DNA of 37,171 nucleotides from Gammaproteobacteria bacterium (GCA_018665025.1 JABJED010000188.1:1-37171), one strand, 5' to 3'. Shown: positions 8,655-17,884, numbered from the stretch's first letter. Notes: a model not told the origin generated them from the letters alone. A program made the numbers and translations.

Positions 8655-10016
8655 TTAACCCAATACGTTGAACAGGAAAACGCAGGTCACGGCTATGGGT
8701 GCCAGCAACCTGGTAGAAAGTTGCCAGGCGCGCCACGCGAAATCCGACTTGATGCCAATATCCTGACGCATGCGCACGCTATTGATCGCCCAGCCAGCCA
8801 TTAGCGCGATCAGTAATGCGTTGAAGGGCAGCATGAAGTTGGATACCACGTAGTCGAGAATCGAGAACACGGTAAGCCCGCGGAGCTGCTCAATCATGTC
8901 CAGCGGGGTGAAGTCTTTCCAGATATTGAATGAGAAGACGGCGGCAAGGCCCAGTACCCAGACCAGTGCTCCGGTTAGCAGAGCGGCCTTGGGGCGGCTC
9001 AGGGTTTTACGTTCTTCTGCCCAGGACACGAAGGGCTCCATCATTCCAAGCCCGGAGGTGAAAGCGGCCAGGAATACCAGCAGGAAAAACAGTGCAGCGA
9101 CGAATTGCCCTGCGGGCATGACGCTGAATGCCAACGGCAAGGTGACGAAGATCAGGCCTGGGCCTTCGCCGGCATCAAGGCCGGAGCCGAAAACGATGGG
9201 GAATATGACCAGCCCGGCCAACAGGGCAGCAAACGTATCGGCCAGGCCTATTGCCCAGGCCGCCTGGGGAATAGATATATCGTCGGACAAATAGGCACCA
9301 TAAGCGAGCAGGGCGCCGGTTCCCACCGCGATGGAGAACAGTGACTGGCCCAGGGCTATCAATATGCCGTTAGCGGTGAGTTTTGAAAAATCGGTATTGA
9401 ACATAAAGTCCCAGGCGCGGGCACTGTCACCGACGATATTGGAATAAATGGCAAGGGAAAACAGCAGCGCAAACAGAGCCGGCATCATGAATTTCGCTAT
9501 CTGCTCTATACCCCTACTGAGACCGCTACCAACCACGATGGCGACTGATACCACCATTATGCTGAGAGAGGCGATCATGCGCAGGGGAGAGGCCAGCACG
9601 TTGGTGAACAGTTTTCCCGCCCGATCCGCGTCGGCATCTACAAAGGCACCACTGGCGGCCTGCAGCAAATAATCCAGCGACCAACCGCCTACCACCGAGT
9701 AAAAGCCGAGTGCCAATAGCGGCGCCAACACACTCATCCAGCCGATAATCTGCCAGCGGCTGTGGCCGCTCTCCTCGGTAGAAATTGCAGCCGTAGTGGC
9801 TACCGGGCTCGCATGGCCGCGGCGGGCGATAGCCAGCTCAGCCATCACCAGCGGGACACCTATACTGAAGACAAAAAATAGATAGACGAGCACAAAAGCT
9901 CCGCCGCCGTTTTCTCCAGCCACATACGGGAATCGCCACAGGTTTCCAAGGCCCACTGAGCAACTGATGGTGGCGAACAGGAAGGTTGTCCGGGACGACC
10001 AGCTTTCAGTTTTCAC
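8655..10016 (-). CDS. Sodium-dependent transporter, neurotransmitter:sodium symporter (NSS) family
   Basis: The 453-residue membrane protein begins with the NSS hallmark in helix 1, SVGLGNLWRFPYVAGENGGG, which forms part of the sodium and substrate site in LeuT-fold transporters. About 11-12 hydrophobic spans follow, matching bacterial members such as LeuT and MhsT. These import amino acids or related compounds with sodium. The short bacterial companion subunit (MetS type) is not evident next to it. The gene looks more G+C-rich than the flanking DNA by eye. It is divergent from the P450 gene, with about 215 bases between them that should hold both promoters. Confidence 0.92.
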   Translation of the reverse strand: MKTESWSSRTTFLFATISCSVGLGNLWRFPYVAGENGGGAFVLVYLFFVFSIGVPLVMAELAIARRGHASPVATTAAISTEESGHSRWQIIGWMSVLAPLLALGFYSVVGGWSLDYLLQAASGAFVDADADRAGKLFTNVLASPLRMIASLSIMVVSVAIVVGSGLSRGIEQIAKFMMPALFALLFSLAIYSNIVGDSARAWDFMFNTDFSKLTANGILIALGQSLFSIAVGTGALLAYGAYLSDDISIPQAAWAIGLADTFAALLAGLVIFPIVFGSGLDAGEGPGLIFVTLPLAFSVMPAGQFVAALFFLLVFLAAFTSGLGMMEPFVSWAEERKTLSRPKAALLTGALVWVLGLAAVFSFNIWKDFTPLDMIEQLRGLTVFSILDYVVSNFMLPFNALLIALMAGWAINSVRMRQDIGIKSDFAWRAWQLSTRLLAPIAVTCVFLFNVLG

Positions 10017-10231
10017 GAGTGACAGGATTCAACATCATTCCAGACAGACCCTATAAAATCCTTTTGCGATAGAAACACAATAGCACGCGTGGTCGGCTGG
10101 AGTCTGTGGTTAGTCGCGTCATATGGCGTTCAATACCCGGTTTGACTGGGACTATGGTGCTGGCGTTACAATAAGGTCGTCAACGGTGTCGGTCATAAAT
10201 CTAGTAGGTCATCATCCAAGGGAGAAAGGTT

Positions 10232-11491
10232 ATGAGCGTGAACGCAAGCTACTCTGCCAATCCGGTAAATCCAGGCCGGGCGGTTAACCCACGGAAAGCC
10301 CTCAATCTAGGTAGCCAGGACTTTTCCCAACACAAGTATGAATACTATACGTATTTGAGGGAGCACCTGCCCGTGGCCAAAGGACGTGTTGCGATGCTGA
10401 AGCTTCATCTGGTATCGCGTTACGCAGATTGCATGGATTTAGTCAAAGATCCGCGCTTCGCCCGCAATCGAACCCAGATTAACGGTGGCAGCAGAATTCC
10501 TTTTCCCGTGCCGAAATCAGTAGAGTCGTTGGCACTGTCGATGATTGTGGAAGATGACCCTGAGCATAGGCGGCTCCGCAATTTAGTGCAGAAAGCCTTT
10601 GCACCAAGATCGCTCGCTGCGATGCAAGGCGACATGGAAAACATGGCCCATACATTAATGGACGCGGCGTTGGCCAAAGGCAGCGTTGATTTACAAAAGG
10701 AATATGCCTTGCATATTCCCTCAGCGGTGATCGCGCGCATGATTGGGATTGAGTACGAAGAAATGCCGCGCTTCCAGCGCAGCATGCGAGTACTCAGTAG
10801 TGGTTTATCTGGCTGGAGTATTTTGCGCACGATGTTTTGGGACCTGCGCAAAACGGTTGGTTTCTTGCGTGAGCTGATTGCGCGTAAGCGACGCGACCCG
10901 GGCGACGATATTTTATCCAGGTTGATTGAAGCTGAAGAAAATGGTGATCAGCTCAACGAAAACGAACTGTTAAGCATGTTGTTTCTGCTAATTATTGCAG
11001 GCTACGAAACGACCGTACATTTGATTAGCAACGGCGTCATTACCTTGCTTGAGCATCCCCATGAATTAGCGCGTTTGCGCGCAAACCCGGAGCTTGCAGG
11101 CAGTGCTGTGGAAGAAATCTTACGTTATCTGCCGCCGGTGCAGGGTACAAAAATGAATTTTGCCCGGCAGGATATTGAAATAGCGGGCGTCATGATTCGC
11201 CAAGGTGAACCGGTTATGCCGTTATTGGGTAGCGCAAATAGAGATCCAGCGATGTTTCCCGAACCAGATGTCTTTGACATCACTCGCGATTCGAGCAAAC
11301 ACTTGAGCTTCTCTCAAGGTAATCATTTCTGCCTGGGCGCGTTTCTTGCGCGCATGGAGGCTAAGGTGGCCTTGCAGGTGCTGTTGGAACGCAGTGCTAA
11401 CTTGCGCCTGGCCGTGCCTAGTAGTGATTTACAGGTAGCGGCAGTGCCCGGGTGGCATCGTTACACGGCGCTGCCAGTTCACTTGACCTGA
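10232..11491 (+). CDS. Cytochrome P450, bacterial class
   Basis: This 419-residue soluble P450 has the oxygen-activation motif AGYETT (256-261, helix I), the EEILR form of the ExxR motif (294-298), and the haem-binding loop FSQGNHFCLGA (360-370) with Cys367 as the axial ligand. No membrane anchor is present, so it is cytoplasmic and would need a ferredoxin and reductase. None is encoded beside it. A ribosome site (GGGAGAAAGG) precedes the ATG. The substrate is unknown. The catabolic operon 2.4 kb downstream and the hydroxylase at 12412 suggest a terpenoid, steroid or lipid-like substrate, but that is inference from context only. Confidence 0.95.
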   Translation: MSVNASYSANPVNPGRAVNPRKALNLGSQDFSQHKYEYYTYLREHLPVAKGRVAMLKLHLVSRYADCMDLVKDPRFARNRTQINGGSRIPFPVPKSVESLALSMIVEDDPEHRRLRNLVQKAFAPRSLAAMQGDMENMAHTLMDAALAKGSVDLQKEYALHIPSAVIARMIGIEYEEMPRFQRSMRVLSSGLSGWSILRTMFWDLRKTVGFLRELIARKRRDPGDDILSRLIEAEENGDQLNENELLSMLFLLIIAGYETTVHLISNGVITLLEHPHELARLRANPELAGSAVEEILRYLPPVQGTKMNFARQDIEIAGVMIRQGEPVMPLLGSANRDPAMFPEPDVFDITRDSSKHLSFSQGNHFCLGAFLARMEAKVALQVLLERSANLRLAVPSSDLQVAAVPGWHRYTALPVHLT

Positions 11492-11519
11492 AAACGGATA
11501 CACAAATAAATCGGGCCAG

Positions 11520-11541
11520 CCCGCGGTCGAACGAGCGCGGG
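11520..11541 (+). terminator. GC-rich hairpin downstream of the P450 gene
   Basis: CCCGCG (11520-11525) pairs with CGCGGG (11536-11541) about 30 bases after the P450 stop, followed by a second GC-rich stretch and an A-rich tract on the plus strand. The trailing T run expected of a plus-strand intrinsic terminator is missing, so the role is uncertain. Confidence 0.3.
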
Positions 11542-11677
11542 GCCCGGCGGCCCCCCCAAAAAGCAACCGATCTTTGTTTAATACCAATGCTAAATGCAAT
11601 TTTCTAGGGGAACATATATTTGACTGTTTCCCTTATACTCCTGTCTAAATCACGGTCTGACTCTGTGGACAAGCAAG

Positions 11678-12208
11678 ATGACTCTCATTATTCGGGAAGA
11701 ACAATTCGGCGACGAAGCAGCCATTTTTAAAATCACCGAAGATGCTTTTCGCGGTAAGCCATACGCAGGTGGCGACGAGCAAATATTGGTTGATCGCTTA
11801 CGAGACCAGAATGCCCTCGTGTTATCGCTAGTGGCTGTTGACGATGAGAAGCAGGTAGATGCTCCGCCAGCAGAGAAAACCGTCGTTGGTCATATCGCGT
11901 TTTCAATCGCTATCAACACTGATGGCTCTGCACCCTGGTACGCATTTGGGCCGGTCTCTGTTACCCCTGAAAGGCAAGCCGAAGGCATCGGTGCACAATT
12001 GATCAACCAGGGGTTGACGACAATTCAATCGTGGGGCGCATTAGGCTGTATCTTGACCGGTGACCCTAAATATTACTCCCGATTCGGTTTTGCCGTATCA
12101 CCTGACTTTTCGCCAGCGAACGAACCTGCCGAGTACTTCCAACTCAAACTGTTATCCACCACAACACCAACCGGAACGTTTTTTTTCCACCCGGCTTTTT
12201 ACGAATAG
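11678..12208 (+). CDS. GNAT-family N-acetyltransferase, YhbS-like
   Basis: The 176-residue protein has the GNAT fold signature. The central strand AFGPVSVTPERQ leads into the acetyl-CoA pyrophosphate loop QAEGIG (100-105) and the following helix. The segment LTGDPKYYSRFGF matches the YhbS-like subgroup, where it is highly conserved. Such enzymes move an acetyl group from acetyl-CoA to an amine; the acceptor is unknown. The gene has its own leader of about 190 bases after the P450 gene and ends about 200 bases before the hydroxylase gene, so it may stand alone. Confidence 0.88.
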   Translation: MTLIIREEQFGDEAAIFKITEDAFRGKPYAGGDEQILVDRLRDQNALVLSLVAVDDEKQVDAPPAEKTVVGHIAFSIAINTDGSAPWYAFGPVSVTPERQAEGIGAQLINQGLTTIQSWGALGCILTGDPKYYSRFGFAVSPDFSPANEPAEYFQLKLLSTTTPTGTFFFHPAFYE

Positions 12209-12411
12209 AGTAATTTACGAAGGGTGATTTTAGAATCCTCGTTTGTCTGGGTTCTGCTGCATCATGGCTTGATGATTTGAGAATAAACATGACCACGTGC
12301 ACGTTGCCTGTTCCTCGAGAGTGATCTTCGCCCCAAACAGTGGGACAATGCGTCAGAGGTGATATCAACTTATTCCTCTTGTGCTCGCTTACAGTAAAAA
12401 GATCCAGTTAC

Positions 12412-13644
12412 ATGAACTACATCAAGATTGCCGTGCCTTTCTTCATTCTCTTGATCGCGATCGAGTTCGTATACGGCTGGCTAAGAAAACGTAATACCTA
12501 TCGCGTTAATGACACCATTGGCAGCCTGCAAATGGGCGTGGTGAGTCAGGCAAAAGGGGTTCTGCGGCTCGGTGTGTCAGGGCTGGTGTTTGGCTATCTG
12601 GTTGAGACCCTCGGAGTGAGTCAGTTACCTGCTGACTCAGTCTTATTGTGGATTGTCACGTTTGTTGTCTACGATTGCCTCTACTATTGGAAACATCGTT
12701 ACGGACATCAGTGGCGCATCATGTGGGCTTCACACTCGGCTCACCACCAAAGCGAAGAATATAACCTCAGCACTGCACTTCGCCAAACGAGCACAGATTA
12801 CATCGGTTTTGTTTTCTATCTTCCCCTGTATCTTGCAGGTGTGCCGGTGGAAGTCATTATATCTGTCGGTAGCCTGAATTTGATTTACCAGTTTTGGGTT
12901 CATACTGAACATATACATCGAATAGGTTTCCTCGAATGGATACTGGTGACGCCTTCGAATCATCGTGTTCACCATGCCCGAAACCCGGAGTACATTGATA
13001 AAAACTACGGCGGGGTTTTCATCATTTGGGATAGGCTCTTTGGTACCTTTAAAGACGAACAAGCCGACCGGCCATGTGTTTATGGTGTCACCAGGCAATT
13101 AGGCAGTTTTAACCCGCTGTGGGCAAATTTTCACGTTTGGTATGACACGTTTCTCATTTCACTGGGGGCGAAAAAGTGGTCGGATAAAATCAAGGTTTGG
13201 TTTAAAGGCCCAGGTTGGTACCCCGAAGACTTACGACCGTCGAAAGCAGCCGAATGGCAATACCCGAGCTATGACCCGGTCATCTCTAATTTTCACAAGG
13301 GATACAATTTTGTGCAGTTTTGGGCGGTCACACTGATCACGCTTTGGTTACCGTCAACGCAGGAAGTCATTGCCGGGGATTTTGTACTCGTCGTTTTTTT
13401 CTGGTGCATGTTTTCGCTGTATGTCCAGGGTACTTTCTTGGAAGGTAGGCGCTATGCACAGAAACTTGAAGGCATCCGTCTCGGCTCGCTCATTTTAGGC
13501 ATTATTCTGGTCCCGAAGTTTTGGCCCAGTGTGACGCCAGGGATTATTAACCTCGCATTGATCTACGGGGTTTCAAGTCTTGGCGTGTTTGTTTTCTACG
13601 AGTTATTCGCTAGCCGAAAGTCGATTGCTTCTGCCCACGGATAG
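12412..13644 (+). CDS. Fatty acid hydroxylase/sterol desaturase family membrane di-iron oxygenase
   Basis: From the ATG at 12412 the protein has 410 residues with several membrane spans. It carries the histidine clusters that bind the two iron ions: HRYGH, HSAHH, HTEHIH and HRVHH. This is the pattern of the sterol desaturase/alkylglycerol monooxygenase group, which hydroxylates or desaturates lipids at the inner membrane with O2. The open frame runs to 12340, but the 24 extra residues are not membrane-like, whereas MNYIKIAVPFFILLIAIEF is a normal first span. So I chose the inner ATG; its ribosome site is weak. A hydrophobic tail of about 120 residues follows the catalytic domain. The lipid substrate is unknown. 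Confidence 0.9.
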   Translation: MNYIKIAVPFFILLIAIEFVYGWLRKRNTYRVNDTIGSLQMGVVSQAKGVLRLGVSGLVFGYLVETLGVSQLPADSVLLWIVTFVVYDCLYYWKHRYGHQWRIMWASHSAHHQSEEYNLSTALRQTSTDYIGFVFYLPLYLAGVPVEVIISVGSLNLIYQFWVHTEHIHRIGFLEWILVTPSNHRVHHARNPEYIDKNYGGVFIIWDRLFGTFKDEQADRPCVYGVTRQLGSFNPLWANFHVWYDTFLISLGAKKWSDKIKVWFKGPGWYPEDLRPSKAAEWQYPSYDPVISNFHKGYNFVQFWAVTLITLWLPSTQEVIAGDFVLVVFFWCMFSLYVQGTFLEGRRYAQKLEGIRLGSLILGIILVPKFWPSVTPGIINLALIYGVSSLGVFVFYELFASRKSIASAHG

Positions 13645-13693
13645 TTTGATTATCGGGAGACGTTGTTAAGGTCGATTTTTGTAAGCCTTCTCG

Positions 13694-13741
13694 AGTATAA
13701 GAACAATAAATACCTTCTCTTATAATAAGACAAGTATAAGA
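13694..13741. promoter_or_regulatory. Repeated TATAAGA/TCTTATA motifs
   Basis: AGTATAAGA occurs at 13694-13702 and 13733-13741, and between them lies the perfect palindrome TCTTATAATAAGA (13718-13730). So the heptamer appears four times in either orientation within 48 bases. The site lies in the leader of the catabolic operon, about 180-230 bases before its first ATG. A regulator site or AT-rich promoter is plausible; nothing more can be said. Confidence 0.35.
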
Positions 13742-13872
13742 TCCCTTAAAAATTGGGTTGAGCTTCAGTTGTAGGTGACCCTCTGATGGGTAGTACTGAA
13801 GCACTCAATCGGTATTGATTTAATTTATGTCCGGGAAACTAAATATCGACTATATCTATATGGACTTGAAGC

Positions 13873-13908
13873 CTATAGTTGTTGATAACAAAATCCATCA
13901 AGCTATAG
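13873..13908. promoter_or_regulatory. Dyad symmetry just upstream of the catabolic operon (possible operator)
   Basis: CTATAG (13873-13878) and TTGAT (13882-13886) are mirrored by ATCAA (13897-13901) and CTATAG (13903-13908), centred near 13891. The dyad ends 13 bases before the first ATG of the operon. Its size and place suit a repressor or activator site. The one regulator trace nearby is the broken LysR gene at the other end of the operon. Confidence 0.4.
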
Positions 13909-13921
13909 AATATTGGACGCT

Positions 13922-15550
13922 ATGACGACGGTATATCAAGTTCTGCGCGAGAGCGTCAGCAAACATGCGTCCAGGCCTTTTCTGCATATTCCTGCGGTGG
14001 CGAGCAAGTCTTATGCTGATGAGGCTATTGATTACAGCTACCAGGAGATGGCCGGCCTGGTAGAGGCCCAGAAACTGATCTATAGTGCCGCCGGTTATGG
14101 CCTGGGCCATCGCGTGGCACTGGTGCTGGACAACCGGGGCCAGTTCTTCGTTCACTGGTTTGCCCTGAATGCACTGGGCGTGAGTGTGGTACCGGTTAAC
14201 TCGGACATGACCACCGATGAAATCGCCTACCTGTTGGGTCACAGCGAATCCTGCCTGGTTATCTCGCTCCCCGAACATATTCCTGCTATTACTGAAGCGC
14301 TGGCCAGTGCACAGATCAAGCTGTCGCTGCTGGATGCAAACGAGTCCGGTAGCGTCCCCGCTGCTCCCACAACCGCGCAGGCGGGAGTGCCCTGTGCCGA
14401 TACCGAATGCGCCCTGCTCTATACCTCGGGCAGTACCGGCAAACCCAAGGGCTGCGTGTTACCCAATGAATACTTTATCGTCTGCGGCCAGTGGTACCGC
14501 GACATGGGCGGCTTGTGCCCGGTGAAACAAGGTGTGGAGCGCCTGTTGACGCCCCTGCCACTGGTACATATGAATGCCATGGCCTGTTCCAGTATGGTCA
14601 TGCTGATGACGGGAGGCTGTATTGTGCAGTTGGATCGCTTCCACCCGGGCAGTTGGTGGCAGACCGTACGCGACAGCGATGCCACCATTATCCATTACCT
14701 TGGGGTGATGCCCGCCATGTTCCTGAATACGCCGGAACATGCCGAGGATAAAAATCACCGGGTCAAGTTCGGCTTTGGGGCGGGCATTAACCCGCGTCAC
14801 CACGGGCCCTTTGAAGCGCGCTTTAACATCCCGCTAATGGAAGCCTGGGCGATGACGGAATCCGGCTGTGGCGGCGCGATCATTGCAAATCGTGAGCCGC
14901 GGCATATCGGTACGTCCTGTATTGGCTGGCCCAGTGACGCTATAGAATTTATGCTTGTGGATGAGCAGGATATTGAAGTTGCCCACGGTAACCCCGGCGA
15001 ATTATTGGTCAGGGCCAGGGGTGATGACCCGCGACGCGGTTTCTTTGTCGAATACCTGAAAAACCCTGAAGCTACTGCGGAGGCCTGGGCGGGCGATTAC
15101 CTGCATACGGGCGATGTGGTGCGCCAGGGCGATGACGGGCAGCTGCACTTTGTCGACCGGCGTAAGAATGTAATCCGGCGCAGTGGCGAAAACATATCTG
15201 CGCTGGAAGTTGAGGCAACCCTTTCTGAACACCCGATGATTGCGCAGGTTGCAGTGGCACCGGTGCCGGATGAGATTCGTGGCGATGAAGTGATGGCGGC
15301 GATCATCCTGCAGGCGGGTATAGCATCGCAGGAGCAGGTTGCGCGGCAGATATTCCAGCACTGCTATGACACCCTGGTGTATTTCAAGGCGCCGGGTTAC
15401 ATCGCCTTCCTGCAAGAGTTGCCGCTTACCGCCTCGCAGAAACCCAAGCGCGCCGAGTTGAAAACCCTGTGCCGTGAGTTGGTGGAGCGCAAGGCCTGTT
15501 TTGACCTGCGCGACATGAAGCGTCGCCAGCACAAGCGGGCCAGTGCATGA
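13922..15550 (+). CDS. Acyl-CoA ligase (AMP-binding, class I adenylate-forming)
   Basis: First gene of the six-gene operon. The 542-residue product has the ATP-binding loop YTSGSTGKPKGC, the LHTGDVVR aspartate motif, the hinge region VDRRKNVIRRSGENISALEVE, and a C-terminal TASQKPKRAEL with the likely catalytic lysine. This is the full domain order of acyl- or aryl-CoA synthetases, which activate a carboxylic acid with ATP and CoA. The closest look is to CaiC-like ligases; the acid is unknown. A TTG at 13913 would add three residues; ATG 13922, with GGA five bases before it, is more likely. The gene ends in a 4-base ATGA overlap with the next one. Confidence 0.9.
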   Translation: MTTVYQVLRESVSKHASRPFLHIPAVASKSYADEAIDYSYQEMAGLVEAQKLIYSAAGYGLGHRVALVLDNRGQFFVHWFALNALGVSVVPVNSDMTTDEIAYLLGHSESCLVISLPEHIPAITEALASAQIKLSLLDANESGSVPAAPTTAQAGVPCADTECALLYTSGSTGKPKGCVLPNEYFIVCGQWYRDMGGLCPVKQGVERLLTPLPLVHMNAMACSSMVMLMTGGCIVQLDRFHPGSWWQTVRDSDATIIHYLGVMPAMFLNTPEHAEDKNHRVKFGFGAGINPRHHGPFEARFNIPLMEAWAMTESGCGGAIIANREPRHIGTSCIGWPSDAIEFMLVDEQDIEVAHGNPGELLVRARGDDPRRGFFVEYLKNPEATAEAWAGDYLHTGDVVRQGDDGQLHFVDRRKNVIRRSGENISALEVEATLSEHPMIAQVAVAPVPDEIRGDEVMAAIILQAGIASQEQVARQIFQHCYDTLVYFKAPGYIAFLQELPLTASQKPKRAELKTLCRELVERKACFDLRDMKRRQHKRASA

Positions 15551-16719
15551 CATCGCGGCCACATACTTATGAAGGGGTAGCGCTGATAGCCCCGGTGACG
15601 GTACCGTATGTTCGCCACAGCGAACACAGTGCCGCCTGGTTTATTGGCAGCGCTCTTGCGGCTATGTTGCAACGCAGTGGATTGGAAAAAGACGCTGTCG
15701 ACGGTTTGTCGGTTTCCAGTTTTACTCTTGCACCGGACAGCGCGGTAAGTCTGGTGGAGCATTTCGGGTTACAGACCCGCTGGCTGGAACAGGTAGGTGT
15801 CGGAGGAGCTTCTGGCGTGGTGGCTATGCGTCGCGCGGCGCGAGCCATACAGTGCGGTGATGCAGATGTGGTGGCTTGTATCGGTGGCGATACCGCCGAT
15901 GCTCAAAGCTTCACGGGCACCGTGGCCAATTTCAGCCAGTTCAGCAATGACGCGGTTTATCCCCAGGGGGCAGCGGGTCCGAATGCTCCGTTCTCCCTGA
16001 TAACCCAACGATATATGGATACCACAGGCGCCACCCGCGAGGACTTCGGGCGCATCAGTGTGTCGCAACGCTACAACGCCAATCACTACGCGGGAGCGCT
16101 GCTGGGACATAAAACACTGGATCTGCAGGGTTACCTGGATGCCCGGCAAGTGGCGGGTCCCCTGCACCTGTTTGATTGCGTCATGCCCTGCGCCGGTGCC
16201 GATGGTTTCCTGGTAACCAGCGTGGAGCGCGCGCGGGAACTGGGCGTTCCCTGGTTGGAGATCCTGTCGGCGGATGAGCGCCACAATGCCTTCGCCGCGG
16301 ACCCGGTACAGCTGCGCGGGGGCTGGGAACTGTTCGCTGATGACCTTTACAGCGCTGCCGGCGTGGGCCCAAAAGACATCGATTGCCTGCAGACATATGA
16401 TGACTATCCGGTAATCGTCATGTTGCAATTCGAGGGCCTGGGTTTTTGTAAGCCCGGTGAGGGAGCTGCATTTGTGCGTGATACAGTGCTGACCTTCGAC
16501 GGGGGCGGCTTGCCCCACAATACCAATGGTGGGCAGCTGTCGGTGGGCCAGGCGGGCTTAGGCTTCCTGGGTGTGGTGGAAGCCATGCGCCAGCTGTTGG
16601 GTGCGGCAGATAAGCACCAGGTGCCGGGTGCCAAACTGGCTATGGTCAGCGGCTACGGTATGGTTAATTACGATCGCGGCCTGTGCAGCGCCGCGGCTAT
16701 TTTACGCAAAGGGGTGTGA
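15547..16719 (+). CDS. Thiolase-fold protein without the nucleophilic cysteine (Ltp2/DitF-like, possible aldolase)
   Basis: The 390-residue protein has the thiolase fold, but where thiolases carry the acyl-binding Cys (about residue 88) it reads VGVGGASGVV, with no cysteine. The HNTNGGQLSVGQAG block (324-337) replaces the usual GGHP motif. Tyr284 and Tyr287 in LQTYDDYP lie where the related steroid side-chain aldolase Ltp2 uses a tyrosine. Ltp2-type proteins act with a DUF35 partner in retro-aldol cleavage of beta-hydroxyacyl-CoA side chains, and a DUF35 gene follows here at once. So I favour an aldol lyase acting on the CoA thioester made by the upstream ligase, rather than a thiolase. That is inferred from motifs and order, not shown. 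Confidence 0.85.
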   Translation: MTSRPHTYEGVALIAPVTVPYVRHSEHSAAWFIGSALAAMLQRSGLEKDAVDGLSVSSFTLAPDSAVSLVEHFGLQTRWLEQVGVGGASGVVAMRRAARAIQCGDADVVACIGGDTADAQSFTGTVANFSQFSNDAVYPQGAAGPNAPFSLITQRYMDTTGATREDFGRISVSQRYNANHYAGALLGHKTLDLQGYLDARQVAGPLHLFDCVMPCAGADGFLVTSVERARELGVPWLEILSADERHNAFAADPVQLRGGWELFADDLYSAAGVGPKDIDCLQTYDDYPVIVMLQFEGLGFCKPGEGAAFVRDTVLTFDGGGLPHNTNGGQLSVGQAGLGFLGVVEAMRQLLGAADKHQVPGAKLAMVSGYGMVNYDRGLCSAAAILRKGV

Positions 16720-16720
16720 T

Positions 16721-17146
16721 ATGAGTGTTGGACCTCCGGCGCTTCGATCACCACAGGGAAGCAAACTGGATGAGCACGCGGTCGACGGTGAATTAACCCT
16801 GCAACAATGCAGTGCTTGCCAGACGGTGCAATATCCGCCGCGAGAGTTGTGCCGCCATTGCCTGGGGGATGAACTCAACTGGGCTGCGGTTTCGCGCGGC
16901 GGTGACTTGCTGGCGTACAGCGAGTTACAGCACAGCCTGGAGCCTTTTTTTCAGGAACAGCTGCCCTGGCAGCTGGCCTCGGTAAAGCTGGATTGCGGAC
17001 CGGTAGTCCTGGCCCGATTGACTGCCAGCTGTCCACCGGGAAATATACGGCTGGAGGTGAGTCATGCTATCCAGACCGGCAGCAGCATTCTGCAGGCCTC
17101 GCCGGCCAACACGGTAAACGCGGTAAACGCGGTAAACAAAGCCTAG
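16721..17146 (+). CDS. DUF35 OB-fold protein with rubredoxin-like zinc ribbon
   Basis: The 141-residue protein carries a four-cysteine zinc ribbon, CSAC (near residue 29) and CRHC (near 46), followed by an OB-fold with the family's typical LARLTASCPPGNIRL segment. DUF35 proteins bind acyl-CoA and form complexes with thiolase-fold partners such as Ltp2. The ATG lies one base after the stop of the thiolase-fold gene, which supports a complex. The open frame runs upstream to 16571 but that part overlaps the thiolase gene and is not DUF35-like. The last residues (TVNAVNAVNKA) come from a 9-bp tandem repeat and are probably a loose tail. Confidence 0.88.
   Translation: MSVGPPALRSPQGSKLDEHAVDGELTLQQCSACQTVQYPPRELCRHCLGDELNWAAVSRGGDLLAYSELQHSLEPFFQEQLPWQLASVKLDCGPVVLARLTASCPPGNIRLEVSHAIQTGSSILQASPANTVNAVNAVNKA
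17112..17138 (+). repeat. 9-bp tandem repeat, three units
   Basis: The unit cggtaaacg occurs twice followed by cggtaaaca, at 17112-17138, inside the end of the DUF35 gene. It encodes a repeated Val-Asn-Ala. Being a multiple of three, copy-number change would alter tail length without a frameshift. Confidence 0.8.
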
Positions 17147-17155
17147 GGAGGCTTC

Positions 17156-17884
17156 ATGCACGAAAGAACTGCTTTGGTAACCGGTGGCAGTACCGGCATC
17201 GGCGAGAGTATCTGCAAGCATTTCCTGGAGGCGGGTTATACCGTGCTGAACCTGGCGCGTCGACCCGCTGTCATCGAGTCTGATCGATTGCACAATTTCT
17301 CGGTGGACCTGGCGGACCGGGAAGCCACGCGCGCAGTTGCCTTGCAGGTGAAGGAGAACTACGCGGTGGACACCCTGGTGCATAATGCGGGCCTGATCCG
17401 CGCGGCCCTGGTTGAAGATGTACAACTGGAAGACCTGGATTATCTGTCGGAAATTCACCTGGCTACCGGCATTACGCTGTTGCAGGCCTGCCTGCCCGCC
17501 ATGAAAGAAAACAACTTTGGCCGGGTAATTAACATGTCCTCCCGCGCGCTGCTGGGGCTGGAAACCCGCACCAACTATTCGGCGACCAAGGCCGCTATTA
17601 TCGGCCAGACGCGAACCTGGGCGCTGGAGCTGGGTGGCTACGGTATTACTGTGAACGCAGTGGCCCCAGGGCCAATTGCTGCAACAGAAATGTTCCACAA
17701 TGTGTTTCCGGAGGGCGATCCCAAAATCGATGACATCGCGCAGACTATTCCCATGAAACGGGTGGGCAAGCCCTCCGATGTAGCCAGGGCAGTGATGTTC
17801 CTGGCGGATGAACAAAACGACTTTATTACCGGGCAAACCCTGTTTGTCTGTGGCGGGGCGAGTCTCGGCTCGCTGGCACTATAG
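17156..17884 (+). CDS. Short-chain dehydrogenase/reductase (SDR)
   Basis: This 242-residue oxidoreductase has the NAD(P)-binding TGGSTGIG motif near residue 9, an NAG motif (HNAGLI), a catalytic serine in INMSSRALLG, and the YSATK active-site Tyr-Lys pair. That is the classical SDR order and length, FabG-like. GGGAGG lies a few bases before the ATG. Placed between the DUF35 gene and the Rieske oxygenase, it may oxidise the cis-diol made by the oxygenase or a beta-hydroxyacyl intermediate. The sequence does not say which. The C-terminus (GGASLGSLAL) is complete. Confidence 0.9.
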   Translation: MHERTALVTGGSTGIGESICKHFLEAGYTVLNLARRPAVIESDRLHNFSVDLADREATRAVALQVKENYAVDTLVHNAGLIRAALVEDVQLEDLDYLSEIHLATGITLLQACLPAMKENNFGRVINMSSRALLGLETRTNYSATKAAIIGQTRTWALELGGYGITVNAVAPGPIAATEMFHNVFPEGDPKIDDIAQTIPMKRVGKPSDVARAVMFLADEQNDFITGQTLFVCGGASLGSLAL

